64,000 nt of DNA from Alkalihalobacillus sp. TS-13 (GCF_019720915.1 NZ_JAHKSI010000007.1:18620-82619); one strand, 5' to 3'; positions 51,064-60,214 are shown, numbered from the stretch's first letter. Numbers and translations are program-made. The notes: generated by a model not told the origin, from the letters alone.

Positions 51064-52353
51064 ATGAAAACGTCGAGTTACTTAAAACTACTTATGATTG
51101 TGATGACAGTTATTGCCTTAGCAGCATGTAATGATGCCACTGACAATCACAATGATATGAAACATGAGGAAGAAATGAAAAATAATGAACAACATGACGA
51201 GCATGTGTCAGATGAAAAAAATGGCGAGGATACTTCCGGTAAAGGAATGAAGGTCAATGCTCCGACAGACTTTAACGATAATGCGGAAAAGAACCTTCTT
51301 GTATTAAACACAAAAAATGTAACAAGATTAAACACGTCTGATCCTGTAGAAATGGCCGTTATGACATCGCAGACCATATGGCCATCTACCCATAAAGAAA
51401 ATCGACCAGGTGCCGTCATTTTAGCACCCATCAAGGACTGGGCAATATCATTAGCGAGTGCTAACCTTATCCATCATCCAAACGATGGTCCTCTCCTCTT
51501 CATCGAGAAAGATAACATCCCAGAAATTACCAGAAATGAAATCGATCGGTTGAATCCAAAAGGGAATATGACTGGAGCAGAAATCATGGTTATGGGAGAC
51601 GTGGATGATACCGTCTTAAATTCTCTTAAGGGATATGAAGTGAAACATATTGAAGGAGATGAGCCTGCAGTATTCGCAAAAGAAATCGACAAAACCTATG
51701 CAGAAATGAATGAAGAATACCCTGAAAGTGTGATTGTAGGATCACTTGAAGATGATGACCGGCTGTTTACAACCCCTGCTGTAAACTGGATTGCACATAT
51801 GCCAGAACCGTTGTTATATGTTTCAGAGGACGGTGTGCCGGAAGCTACGAAACAAGCACTGGAAAAAAGAAAAGGGAAAGCGAATATCTACTTGTTAGGT
51901 CCGGAATCGATCATTTCAAAAAACACTGAAGAAGTGTTATCTGAATACGGAAAAGTAACTAGGATTAGCGGAGAAACACCTATTGAAAATTCTATCGCTT
52001 TTGCACAATTCAAGGATAAAAGCACCAAATTCGGCTGGGGATTGACGGACCCTGGGCACGGTGTATCTTTCATTTCATCCTCCGCACCTGACCTAGCACT
52101 TGCGGGAGCTCCATTTGCCCATCTAGGCAAGCACGCACCAATGGTCTGGTTGGAGAATGGCCAATTAAATCAGACGCATTATGAATTCTTTTCTGATATC
52201 AAACCGACTTTCAAAGACAACCCGACAAATGGACCGTATAATCATGCTTTTTTGTTAGGAAATAAGGAGGCTATCTCTTATAAGGTTCAGGGAATCATCG
52301 ATGATAAGCTCGAGATTGTCAAAGAGGGCGGAGGCGAACATGGTGGCCACTAG
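51064..52353 (+). CDS. His-rich lipoprotein with cell wall-binding repeat 2-like domain
   Basis: Lipoprotein of 429 aa. Lipobox ALAAC (Cys near 21), then a His/Glu/Met-rich stretch (about 25-60: HNDMKHEEEM, EQHDEHVSDE). Residues about 90-300 resemble tandem CWB2 repeats (AISLASANLIHHPNDGPLLFIEKDNIPEITRNEI, EIMVMGDVDDTV, IYLLGPESIISKNTEEVLSEYGKVTRISGETPIENSIAFAQF). The C-terminus is GGGEHGGH. Both ends could bind metal. GGAGG precedes the ATG. It lies 71 bp after the kinase gene, with a direct repeat between, so the two-component system probably controls it. Confidence 0.8.
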   Translation: MKTSSYLKLLMIVMTVIALAACNDATDNHNDMKHEEEMKNNEQHDEHVSDEKNGEDTSGKGMKVNAPTDFNDNAEKNLLVLNTKNVTRLNTSDPVEMAVMTSQTIWPSTHKENRPGAVILAPIKDWAISLASANLIHHPNDGPLLFIEKDNIPEITRNEIDRLNPKGNMTGAEIMVMGDVDDTVLNSLKGYEVKHIEGDEPAVFAKEIDKTYAEMNEEYPESVIVGSLEDDDRLFTTPAVNWIAHMPEPLLYVSEDGVPEATKQALEKRKGKANIYLLGPESIISKNTEEVLSEYGKVTRISGETPIENSIAFAQFKDKSTKFGWGLTDPGHGVSFISSSAPDLALAGAPFAHLGKHAPMVWLENGQLNQTHYEFFSDIKPTFKDNPTNGPYNHAFLLGNKEAISYKVQGIIDDKLEIVKEGGGEHGGH

Positions 52354-52360
52354 CTAGAAA

Positions 52361-52470
52361 AGGACTGTCCTAAAAAAGTGTCAGACACCTCAATACAACA
52401 TTTTGTATTGAAACTGCGATTTTTTTCAAAAAGTTCGGAGAGAGTCAGACACTTTTGGGACAGCCCGTTT
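52361..52470. repeat. Small dispersed repeat, family A (copy 3)
   Basis: GGACTGTCCTAAAAAAGTGT, CAGACACCTCAATACAACA, core TTTTTTTCAAAAAGTTCGGA, end CACTTTTGGGACAGCCCG. Confidence 0.85.
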
Positions 52471-52471
52471 T

Positions 52472-52960
52472 TTATTTCACAGGTAGATGCAGGATGAACT
52501 TTGAATCCACACCTTTATAAGGAAGGAAAAGCTCAAACCCGAAGTTGTCGATTTGCTTTAAACCCTGGTTCTGAATCCATTCATGCAGATAAGGATACGG
52601 ATCAAAGTTATCAGTTGTTGGATCAAATCGAAGAGTCGCGTATTTCCTTGCTGGAATGACCTTCGAAATCATTTCCTCGGGAATGTTGTCGAAGTGGCTC
52701 ACTTCCACCGCAGCTATCCAGGTAAATTCTTCGGTATCTGGGTTCCAATTCGGTGGATCGACAAACAAACCATAGGATACCGGTTCATTAATACGATTCT
52801 TAATCTTATGGATGTGGTTTTCATAGAAATCATGCACCATTGCAGGGATCTTCTCGTGACGTTCCGCCATGGTTGTTGAACATGACATACCGACCAACTT
52901 AAATTCAGGTAGGTCCAAGATTTCAATCGCGGAAACTTTTGTTTCGATACCTTCACTCAT
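52472..52960 (-). CDS. GyrI-like/AraC effector-binding domain protein
   Basis: Stand-alone small-molecule-binding domain of 162 aa (AraC_E_bind/GyrI-like). EILDLPEFKLVGMSCST at the start, YGLFVDPPNWNPDTEEFTWIAAVEV in the middle and IDNFGFELFLPYK at the end. ATG 52960 has AGGAG 9 nt before; an upstream in-frame start lacks one. Such proteins bind or modify hydrophobic xenobiotics or act as SAM-independent stress proteins; the exact role is unknown. Confidence 0.88.
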   Translation of the reverse strand: MSEGIETKVSAIEILDLPEFKLVGMSCSTTMAERHEKIPAMVHDFYENHIHKIKNRINEPVSYGLFVDPPNWNPDTEEFTWIAAVEVSHFDNIPEEMISKVIPARKYATLRFDPTTDNFDPYPYLHEWIQNQGLKQIDNFGFELFLPYKGVDSKFILHLPVK

Positions 52961-53028
52961 ATTATCAACTCCTGTAACCAATAGTTTACACCCAAACCAT
53001 TTCTACAAGGAGCACCCATTTCCTTCCT

Positions 53029-53136
53029 GTGCCTGGCACCGTTTCAAAACCCTTGAGCCGCAAGACATTGCAAACGGTGCCAGGCACCGACTGAGAACCC
53101 TTGGGGCAGAAGGGTCGAATTGTCGTGCCTGGCACC
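53029..53136. repeat. GTGCCTGGCAC palindromic repeat
   Basis: GTGCCTGGCACCGTTT (53029-53044) and AAACGGTGCCAGGCAC (53072-53087) are perfect 16-bp arms with a 27-bp loop. A further GTGCCTGGCACC lies at about 53125-53136. Confidence 0.85.
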
Positions 53137-53140
53137 TAGA

Positions 53141-53362
53141 TCATAGTAGTGAAGTTGCGGAGAAGAAGCTTTTGAAGTACAGTGCTCGAGATTTATGGAA
53201 ATATTGTAACTCTGCGTATTTATAGTATGCTGTGGAATTCCCTGCATAAGCTATCTTATGACGTTCATAATGTTCGGCTAATGCTGCATGCTTTAAGAAC
53301 TGCTGTTGAGCTTCTTGAACTGATTTTGGCTGTTGGGATTGCATTTGGCGATAATGATCCAT
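53141..53362 (-). CDS. Small hypothetical protein, Gln/His-rich helical
   Basis: A 73-aa protein, not recognised: DHYRQMQSQQPKSVQEAQQQ followed by FLKHAALAEHYERHKIAYAG and YYKYAELQYFHKS. It is predicted all-helical and rich in Gln, His and Tyr. AGGGGGACC lies 8-10 nt before ATG 53362; the frame's first ATG (53383) has no site. Codon use looks like that of real genes here. Function is unknown. Confidence 0.6.
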   Translation of the reverse strand: MDHYRQMQSQQPKSVQEAQQQFLKHAALAEHYERHKIAYAGNSTAYYKYAELQYFHKSRALYFKSFFSATSLL

Positions 53363-53434
53363 TTTCCGGTCCCCCTGTGACATATTGTTTCATTTTATGA
53401 ATAATAGGGTTGAATGGTATCAAAAATCCTAAGA

Positions 53435-53472
53435 AAGCAAAAAAAAAGAAGCAGGCGAGTTGCCGTGCTCCT
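53435..53472 (-). terminator. Terminator after the 48-aa ORF
   Basis: AGAAGGAGC and GCCTGCTTCT pair imperfectly, and the minus strand then has a run of nine or more T. Confidence 0.7.
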
Positions 53473-53473
53473 T

Positions 53474-53620
53474 CTATCGTGGGTTTAAGAATGTTTGTTT
53501 ATATTCGGGTTTTCTTCTCGGACCATCATTTGGTTTAAGTAGGATTTTGTTAGATTTTCTGGGATTGGATGTATAGGTTGTTTTGTTGGGCTTATGGTCC
53601 AACGACTTTACAACTTGCAT
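53474..53620 (-). CDS. Candidate 48-aa basic peptide
   Basis: A small minus-strand frame beginning MQVVKSLDHKPNKTTYTSN and ending KPEYKQTFLNPR. It is strongly basic (about 11 Lys/Arg), without a hydrophobic segment. AGGGAGGG lies 6 nt before the ATG and a terminator follows 2 nt after the stop, so it looks like a complete monocistronic unit. I know no family; small basic spore or nucleic-acid-binding proteins are possible. Confidence 0.6.
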   Translation of the reverse strand: MQVVKSLDHKPNKTTYTSNPRKSNKILLKPNDGPRRKPEYKQTFLNPR

Positions 53621-53727
53621 TTTTATCCCTCCCTAACATGACATGTAATTTAGTACATACCCTTTATCCATTCTATTAAAACCTCTTTTTCGACTTTTTC
53701 GAAAATTTATGAGGATTTTTTTAACAC

Positions 53728-54150
53728 GAACTTCACGACACTCTAGCGGGAAAGGCGAGCCAGGCGAGACCCCGCAGTGAATAAGGATCTTCGACTAACA
53801 GCCACCACCTCATGTGGTGAACGTCGAAGCCAGCATAAGGAAATCTACTAAGAATTTTCATCGCAGACACGAAAATGATTTCATTTTTGTGTTGAGATCC
53901 TGTATAAGTGAGCGAGGAGGTTTGCAGAAGAAGGTGAATGCAAAGAAGTGATGTCTAGCTCAGCGACCAGTCACTTGGATCACTTCAAGTTTCCTGCGGC
54001 AGCGACACATTGATTGACATCTTATGTGTGAGCCCACGCAGAACCAAGTCTTTGTTTGGTTCGAGCCTCCTCGTCAGTTTTCCAGTGACCTACGTGACTA
54101 AACGGTCGCTTCAGCTTTTCTTGAGCCCGCGGAAAGGGGAGTGAATTCTG
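53728..54150 (+). repeat. R1 element, copy k (long form)
   Basis: CACGACACTCTAGCGGGAAA, AGGATCTTCGACTAACAGCC, GTGGTGAACGTCGAAGCCAG, AAAATGATTTCATTTTTGTG, CACTTGGATCACTTCAAGT, CCCACGCAGAACCAAGTC, and ends CCCGCGGAAAGGGGAGTGAA. Confidence 0.88.
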
Positions 54151-54185
54151 TAAGAAAAGGAAGAATAACAGAATTTTTTATTAAC

Positions 54186-55085
54186 TTAAGTCGTGATATG
54201 GACGTTTTCAATGAAGTTCTTAATTTCTTCTATTTCAGCTACAGAATATAAATCTGCTCTTCCTTCTATTTCTTTGACAAAAAATTCATAGAGCGGTTCG
54301 ATCTGATCAAAGACAAGAGGAACAACATTTGATGAGTAGTTTATAAGATTCATATTATTGTCGATGTAGAGGATCGGTGTCATTTGAATAGTCCCATAAT
54401 GCTCTTCGAGTAACTCGTTAATGGTCTTATAACCGATCATCACTTGTTTGGTTGGTTCATCAATCGAACGCACCTTCAACTCAGAAGGCTGGCTCTCACT
54501 ATTCGAATAGATAATCGTTTTTTCAGTTTCCTTATCCTCTGAGGGATAAAGATTTTCATGGAGAAACGGGAACTCCCTAGCTTTCTCTTTCGAAATTCCA
54601 TATAGGATTTTCCCTTTCCAATTTTTCGTATTGATAAGGTAAATTCCTGTCTTCATCACAATCAGGTGATCGATTTTTGTCGACTGCACCTCTCGATCAG
54701 CTGTTTTATATGGAATGAACACATTGGCCATCATCAACATCTGCAACGAGTCGATTTTTCCATTCGAAACAAGTTTTTTCTTAAGGTCAGTCAATATTTT
54801 ATGCGTGTGGATTTCACTCGAGCTTCGAGAGAATTTTTCAACACTATGGATGTATTCCTTAAAGTCACTGATCTTCATCTCATAACTTTCCTTGACATTC
54901 TCAACCTCTGATTCCTTCTCTTTTTTTAAATTATCTTTTATCTCTGCAATGCTGGCAGTCGCTTTCATTTGATATTCTTCCATCATTTCGTCGTAATCCC
55001 TATGTTTCTTCTTCACAAACAGTAATAATCCAATTACGACACAAATCAAAACGAGAATGATAGCAATAAAGAAAATAGTCTCCAT
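54186..55085 (-). CDS. Membrane-anchored NERD-domain protein (paralog 1)
   Basis: A 299-aa protein. N-terminal membrane helix (about 4-24), basic stretch, coiled coil (about 30-90), then a NERD (nuclease-related) domain from about 95 to 190 with KIDHLIVMKTGIYLINTKNWKGKILYG, where the Asp of IDH and the Lys of NTKNW fit the nuclease-like active site. The C-terminal part is specific to this pair. The second copy lies 295 bp upstream on the same strand. NERD proteins are linked to DNA processing and sometimes defence; the role here is unknown. Confidence 0.8.
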   Translation of the reverse strand: METIFFIAIILVLICVVIGLLLFVKKKHRDYDEMMEEYQMKATASIAEIKDNLKKEKESEVENVKESYEMKISDFKEYIHSVEKFSRSSSEIHTHKILTDLKKKLVSNGKIDSLQMLMMANVFIPYKTADREVQSTKIDHLIVMKTGIYLINTKNWKGKILYGISKEKAREFPFLHENLYPSEDKETEKTIIYSNSESQPSELKVRSIDEPTKQVMIGYKTINELLEEHYGTIQMTPILYIDNNMNLINYSSNVVPLVFDQIEPLYEFFVKEIEGRADLYSVAEIEEIKNFIENVHITT

Positions 55086-55202
55086 TTAAACCTCTCCATT
55101 TGTCTTTTTATTATAAACTTCGAGAATACCTTTAAAGCTTAGTTCGTATCCATTCATATTAATGAATTTACATAGCATCCATGTGAAAAACCAATAAAGA
55201 AA

Positions 55203-55295
55203 ACCTGGTAAAGCCAAGCCTTAGGCGATGGCTGGACTTTAGTTGAACTTATATTGAAGAATGTATATTATACTTTCTTTCAATGTAAAAAAGCC
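55203..55295. repeat. Small dispersed repeat, family C (copy 3)
   Basis: TGGTAAAGCCAAGCCTTAGG, TTGAACTTATATTGAAGAAT and TTCAATGTAAAAAAGC. It fills the gap between the two NERD paralogs. Confidence 0.6.
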
Positions 55296-55380
55296 CCTCC
55301 CTGAAAATGGTTGAGACCTTTGTCCTTTGTCAAAATGACATGTTTTATAGCGATTTTCATTACCATGCTGGTGGGTTCGT

Positions 55381-56283
55381 TTAATAATCAATACTAAGGC
55401 TTTCTATTACATTTTTTATCTTTTCTAATTCAAACTCTGAATGAAGCTTATTTCCTTCTTTTAATTGTTTCAAAAAGAATTGATAAAGTTTTGGTTTATC
55501 GTCAAACACATAAGGGGATTTAGAGTGTGAATAATTAACAAAATTGTTTTCATGATGATCAAAATAAAGGATAGGTATAGTTGAAAAATGACCTAGTTGT
55601 TTTTCAAGCAATTGATTGAGAGCAGCAGCTCCTGTCATAACATGCTTTTTCGGATCATCAACTGGGATCACATTTAATCCATTTATATTCTCCCTTTCTT
55701 TCCTAAGTACAATGGTTTTTTCACTCTGAACTTCCTCGAATGGAAAAAGATTATCGAGAATGAGTGAGAATTCTTTTGCTTTTCCTTTTGTTACACCATA
55801 CAATACATCCCCAGTAAATTCATTTGTATCAATGATGTAAACTCCGGTCCTCATTATTACAATATGATCGATTTTTACAGGGTATATTTCTCCGCTAGTT
55901 GTCTTATTTGGCAAAAAAACATTAGACAAGATTTTCATTTGCGCAGATTTGATTACATAATCAGCAACCAATTCTCTCTTAATTTCGGTCAATATATTAT
56001 GTGTATTCGCTTCACTTGTCGTTCTAGAGAGCTTTTCTATGGTGTGAACATATTTCTTATATTCTTTTATTTTGCTTTCATAACTTTCCTTGATCTTATC
56101 TGCCACCTTTTCTTTCTCTTGCAAAAGATCATTTTCAACTTTAGTAAGACTTGCGACTGCTTCTGTTTGAAACTCATCAATCATTTCATCATAATCTACA
56201 TGTTTTTTCTTAATAAACACGAGCAGCCCGAAGATAATACACATCAGTACTAGAATTACTCCAAGAAAAATTAGCGTATCCAT
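55381..56283 (-). CDS. Membrane-anchored NERD-like protein (paralog 2, active-site Lys lost)
   Basis: A 300-aa paralog of the 54186 gene with the same layout: membrane helix (about 4-24), coiled coil, NERD-like domain with KIDHIVIMRTGVYIIDTNEFTGDVLYGV, and a matching C-terminus (HVMTGAAALNQLLEKQLGHFSTIPILYFD). The Lys of paralog 1 (TKNW) is Asn here (TNEF), so the domain may be inactive or regulatory. The two genes look like a diverged tandem duplication. Confidence 0.78.
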   Translation of the reverse strand: MDTLIFLGVILVLMCIIFGLLVFIKKKHVDYDEMIDEFQTEAVASLTKVENDLLQEKEKVADKIKESYESKIKEYKKYVHTIEKLSRTTSEANTHNILTEIKRELVADYVIKSAQMKILSNVFLPNKTTSGEIYPVKIDHIVIMRTGVYIIDTNEFTGDVLYGVTKGKAKEFSLILDNLFPFEEVQSEKTIVLRKERENINGLNVIPVDDPKKHVMTGAAALNQLLEKQLGHFSTIPILYFDHHENNFVNYSHSKSPYVFDDKPKLYQFFLKQLKEGNKLHSEFELEKIKNVIESLSIDY

Positions 56284-56414
56284 AGCAAAACCCTTCCCCT
56301 ATTGATTTCTTTTATAGATTTCGTGGTCTCCTTGTTTGATTAGGTTCGTCTTAAGGAGATTGGTTTGTATTTACATGGAAGCATTTTGATAAAGATGGAT
56401 CTTGAGGAAGCCAA

Positions 56415-56445
56415 GACAAAAAGAGGGGATGATCCCCCCTTTACT
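56415..56445 (-). terminator. Terminator of the glycosyltransferase-LCP operon
   Basis: On the minus strand AAAGGGGGGA, TCA and TCCCCTCTTTTT form a stem with T run. Confidence 0.7.
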
Positions 56446-56448
56446 GGG

Positions 56449-57390
56449 TTATAAATCAAGTTCCAAATGCTCCTGCAGATCATCAGTAACTTTTCGAAGC
56501 TTTTTCTTATCAGGTATATAATAATAGGTACCTTTTATTTTTTTGTCCGCTCCGTCCATTTTGTGCTGCTCTATATTTTCACGAGCACCTTTATAATTCG
56601 ATTGGACCTTCCACATATCATTGAATGTCATATTCGTTTTGACATTATGTTCGACAATTTTTACGATTTCACCGAATTTCGTTACAGAAGATATATTCGC
56701 TCCTTTATCAATTACTGCTTCAATCACTTGACGTTGACGGATTTGCCGGCCGAAGTCACCACGTGGATCTTGCTTCCTCATCCGTGCATATATCAACGCT
56801 TCTTCACCGGTCAAACTTAATTGGCCTTTTGGAAAATGCATCTTTTTATAGGTGAAAGTTGAATGATTAGTATTGAAATCTAAGTCATTATCAACTTCGA
56901 TGCCACCAACTGCATCAACGATTTGTACAAAGCTTTTCATATTGACCTTCACATAATAATCCACCGGAACATCTAAGAGATTTTCAACAGAGGCAATCGT
57001 CATCGCTGCCCCTCCAACATGATAAGCGGAGTTGATTTTATCTTCAGCACCTTTTACCTTGGTGTAGGTATCACGCGGGATACTTACCATGTGCGTTGAT
57101 TTAGAATGAGGATTTATGGTCAATAGTATCAACGAATCCGATCGCCCTCGCTTTTCACCAGCTGCTTTGTCGATCCCCATAACGAGTATGGAAATCGGAT
57201 CACCTTTCTTGAGATTGATCTGTTCATGGTGTTCTTCGAATTTGGGATTTCTTTCGATATCGATATCTTCATGTATACTTGATGAAGTAGACGTCAGGAA
57301 TTGCCATGCAAAACTTCCTGCTCCCAAAATCACTACAGTACTGAACGTTAATATAAATAGAATCATTTTCTTAAACATTAATTCTCTCAC
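56449..57390 (-). CDS. LytR-CpsA-Psr (LCP) family protein
   Basis: Membrane-anchored transferase of 313 aa that attaches glycopolymers such as teichoic acids or capsule to peptidoglycan. One helix at about 7-29, then the LCP domain: SILVMGIDKAAGEKRGRSDSLILLTINPHSKSTHMVSIPRDTYTKV with the conserved Arg and Asp, INSAYHVGGA, and DPRGDFGRQIRQRQVIEAVI. It starts 12 nt after the glycosyltransferase gene, so the two probably build and attach one polymer. Confidence 0.94.
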   Translation of the reverse strand: MRELMFKKMILFILTFSTVVILGAGSFAWQFLTSTSSSIHEDIDIERNPKFEEHHEQINLKKGDPISILVMGIDKAAGEKRGRSDSLILLTINPHSKSTHMVSIPRDTYTKVKGAEDKINSAYHVGGAAMTIASVENLLDVPVDYYVKVNMKSFVQIVDAVGGIEVDNDLDFNTNHSTFTYKKMHFPKGQLSLTGEEALIYARMRKQDPRGDFGRQIRQRQVIEAVIDKGANISSVTKFGEIVKIVEHNVKTNMTFNDMWKVQSNYKGARENIEQHKMDGADKKIKGTYYYIPDKKKLRKVTDDLQEHLELDL

Positions 57391-57402
57391 CCGCTAAAAA
57401 AC

Positions 57403-58803
57403 TCATGCTGCATGCCTAGAGTCAGTATGATAATTCCGCCCTGTCCGCTTAACTTTGTTCCACTTTCTGTTAAAGAAATAAGATATACTACCATACATTA
57501 CAAAATACATCGTTACAAAACGATAAACAAAAATATCAAAAATAAGCGCCGATATTAAACGGAAACTATCTTTCCATTCAAATGAAAACCCGTAATGTCT
57601 TCCAATCGCAATGGCTACCAGATCGTATACTAAACCAAAGACAAAGAGCCAAAATAAATAAAAAAACACGTAGTTCAAATAAGCGTTTTGAGGATCGTGT
57701 AACATGTTCATAATCATTATGCCTGTCATTACGAAAGAAGCAAGGGTTCCAACCAGGAACGTTTCGAAAATATAAAAGAAAGATACGGCTCTAGTAAATA
57801 ACGTCTTTCTAAAGAATGAATGGAAATGAACAACGCAATCGATATATGCTTTTTGCCAACGTAAACGTTGCTTGGTCAAATCTCTCCATGTCTCGGGTAA
57901 TTCAGTATAACCGACTGCATCTGCTATAAAACTGATCCTCAAATTTTTATGCTTCGCCATATATCTATGGATCCGCAGGGTGATGTCAATGTCTTCACCT
58001 ATAGTTTTTCGATAACCGCCTACGTCTACTAAAACCTGCTTTCTAAAAATACCAAACGCTCCTGATATGACTGCCAATGCTTTAAAACGGACAAGGGAAA
58101 GTTTTGAGATATAGAATGCTTTTAAGAAATCCAAAACCTGGACACGTACCAGCATATTTGCAAAACGTAAAGACAAGCGGTGCAATGGTTTATCCGTTTT
58201 CGTCTGTAAAACGTGGACCATCCCGCCTGCTGCAACTACACCCTCATCCTTCATCACATCATTGACAGCAGATAATGCATTATCGGCCAGAATCGTATCT
58301 GCATCTAATGTAATGATGACATTGTTACTGGCATATTCTATTCCTGCATTCAAGGCATCAGCTTTTCCGCCATTCAGCTTGTCGATTACATAGATATTAG
58401 GGTACAGTTCTGACTGATAAGTTCCATCGACCCTCTCATGAGAGAGCTTACTAATTGAAGTCATCGGGCACGGTTTCAACTGTAGGAATTCTTTCATATT
58501 TGCACTTGTATCGTCTGTTGAACCGTCATTAATGTAAATGACTTCAAAGTGAGAATAAGATAATTCTTTCATACTCTCTATTGAAGTCTTTAGAATTCCT
58601 GTTTCGTTGTAGCAGGGAACCAATATACTTATTCCCTTTTCATCTTCATATCCATGTTCAATCATCCATTTTTTCAGCTTAGGATCTCGTTGGACCCTTT
58701 CGTTATGTTCACGAAACCAGGGTAAACAATGATATAAATGTAAAATCGGAAAGGTTACACTTAATAAGAAAAATAATGCGATAATTATTTCCAAAAAAGA
58801 CAC
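57403..58803 (-). CDS. Processive family 2 glycosyltransferase (PgaC/hyaluronan-synthase-like)
   Basis: Membrane GT2 of 466 aa. One N-terminal helix, cytoplasmic GT-A domain with SILVPCYNE, YINDGSTDDT, GGKADALNAGI, LDADT (DxD), GEDIDITLR and the QxxRW-type QRLRWQKA, then about three C-terminal helices. This set marks enzymes that polymerise beta-linked sugars such as poly-N-acetylglucosamine, or lipid-linked surface glycans. The product is unknown. It is first in an operon with an LCP gene. Confidence 0.92.
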   Translation of the reverse strand: MSFLEIIIALFFLLSVTFPILHLYHCLPWFREHNERVQRDPKLKKWMIEHGYEDEKGISILVPCYNETGILKTSIESMKELSYSHFEVIYINDGSTDDTSANMKEFLQLKPCPMTSISKLSHERVDGTYQSELYPNIYVIDKLNGGKADALNAGIEYASNNVIITLDADTILADNALSAVNDVMKDEGVVAAGGMVHVLQTKTDKPLHRLSLRFANMLVRVQVLDFLKAFYISKLSLVRFKALAVISGAFGIFRKQVLVDVGGYRKTIGEDIDITLRIHRYMAKHKNLRISFIADAVGYTELPETWRDLTKQRLRWQKAYIDCVVHFHSFFRKTLFTRAVSFFYIFETFLVGTLASFVMTGIMIMNMLHDPQNAYLNYVFFYLFWLFVFGLVYDLVAIAIGRHYGFSFEWKDSFRLISALIFDIFVYRFVTMYFVMYGSISYFFNRKWNKVKRTGRNYHTDSRHAA

Positions 58804-59004
58804 TCCTTAAGGCAAAAACACAAATAGAAACTATTCTATCCTAATAATAGTTCCTAAAAGAATGAATATTTTCGTGGGTAATTTGTCGAAAGAATGCGAA
58901 ACACCTATACCAAACAAACACTTTCATAGTAAAAACGTATTAAATAATAACTTAAAAATGGAAAGATAACTTTCGAGAGGTTCTTTGAAGATAAGGTCGT
59001 ATTA

Positions 59005-59042
59005 AATATTAAAAACCCAATCCGTCGCTTGGATTGGGGACT
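59005..59042 (-). terminator. Terminator of the 95-aa membrane protein gene
   Basis: CCCCAATCC and GGATTGGG form the stem, with TTTTTAATATT on the minus strand. Confidence 0.85.
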
Positions 59043-59056
59043 TTTACATGAGGTTT

Positions 59057-59344
59057 TCAAATTTTATCAAAATGGATGATTAGAGACAAAACAATAAACC
59101 CGAGGACAATCTTAATGGCACCATAAATAGGAAAATAAATTTTGATACCATAATCAGGAATTGAAAAAATCGTATTTGCTACAATGTTCTTCTTGATGCT
59201 CTCAATATTGCAATCCTCATCTAAAGCTCGCGCACGCAGCTGAACCTTTTCTTTCCATCTGTGAAGCCAATGCGGTAGATAATAAGGAGCTGCAAGAAGG
59301 AGAGTGCCCATCAACCAATAATAAATAACCAAACATAAAATCAT
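59057..59344 (-). CDS. Small membrane protein of unknown function
   Basis: A 95-aa protein with two hydrophobic helices, at about 2-22 (MILCLVIYYWLMGTLLLA) and 68-90 (FPIYGAIKIVLGFIVLSLII), joined by a charged cytoplasmic segment (KEKVQLRARALDEDCNIESIKK). No family was recognised. It is a single gene with its own terminator. Confidence 0.65.
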   Translation of the reverse strand: MILCLVIYYWLMGTLLLAAPYYLPHWLHRWKEKVQLRARALDEDCNIESIKKNIVANTIFSIPDYGIKIYFPIYGAIKIVLGFIVLSLIIHFDKI

Positions 59345-59469
59345 TCAACATCACCTTGTACTAGACATCAAAATAGTTTCGTCTATAGGATGGTCGATAT
59401 GATTAAGACATATTCAGTTTCAATTTTTCATAAAGAAAACTTGGCTAATAACTTTTTGAAAAAAGTACT

Positions 59470-59595
59470 TAAACTAAACTGCCCAATTCTTCAGTAAGAA
59501 CAAGTGATCACCTTATGCAGTAATCGCCCCCCTTTAACGGAACAATGGGCACACTCCAATATTCTTGAATTGCGCCCGATTCATGAATAAGCTAC
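59470..59595. repeat. Dispersed repeat, family D (copy 1)
   Basis: CCCAATTCTTCAGTAAGA, TGATCACCTTATGCAGTAAT, CGGAACAATGGGC and TTGAATTGCGCCCG. Copy 2 lies at about 60700-60830, and a short relic at about 63345-63380. No gene is seen in this gap (59345-59674). Confidence 0.7.
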
Positions 59596-59674
59596 TACAT
59601 AATTTTAGCGAACTTCACTTACCTCGAAACTCTATAAATTAAATACATGTGATTTCTACACGTATTGCGTACAC

Positions 59675-60214
59675 TTAGTTGTCTATAGATATGGATTTAT
59701 TAACTTCCTCATTCTGTACACGAGATTTTCTTTGATACTGCAGGACGGTAAGGCCTAACGAGATCCCCCAAACTAAGAACAATGAATACCAAATGTAACC
59801 CCAAATTATAGGGTGTATATTTGAATCTTGATAAGTAAATTGTGGGGAAGATATCACACGACCAATTTCTATAAAAAACCTTAGATAAAAAAAACCGAGA
59901 CCCCAAAATGTCAACCCGATTGATGAAATCCACCCGAGTATGAGTAGCATTATACGGGGAATTCTTCGACCCCATGGTTGTATAAAAGAAAGTGCAAAGA
60001 GTGATGCAAGAACCGCTAAGAAACCCATTGTCCAAAATCCAATAGCTATAGACCAAATGTTTTCGTGGAATGATTTAAAGTCGCCTGGGAAGGCTACAGA
60101 TATTCCCATACCCCACCAAAGATGTGGTGCGGCGTATAAGAGTGCCGAAATACATGCCACATAACCCCAAGTTGATTTCGTATATACTTGTTGTGCCATC
60201 TTCTTTTGAAACAT
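59675..60214 (-). CDS. Membrane protein, possibly DUF3995
   Basis: A 179-aa protein with four or five membrane helices (about 18-35, 50-75, 83-110, 140-162). AAPHLWWGMGI in the first helix resembles the DUF3995 opening, but I am not sure of the family. ATG 60214 is used; TTG or GTG starts 3 and 12 nt upstream are possible, with AAGGAG before them. Function is unknown. Confidence 0.7.
   Translation of the reverse strand: MFQKKMAQQVYTKSTWGYVACISALLYAAPHLWWGMGISVAFPGDFKSFHENIWSIAIGFWTMGFLAVLASLFALSFIQPWGRRIPRIMLLILGWISSIGLTFWGLGFFYLRFFIEIGRVISSPQFTYQDSNIHPIIWGYIWYSLFLVWGISLGLTVLQYQRKSRVQNEEVNKSISIDN

Noticed and set aside
52869-53225. 118-aa plus-strand frame
   Set aside because: It crosses the GTGCCTGGCAC palindromes and two gene boundaries and has no ribosome site.
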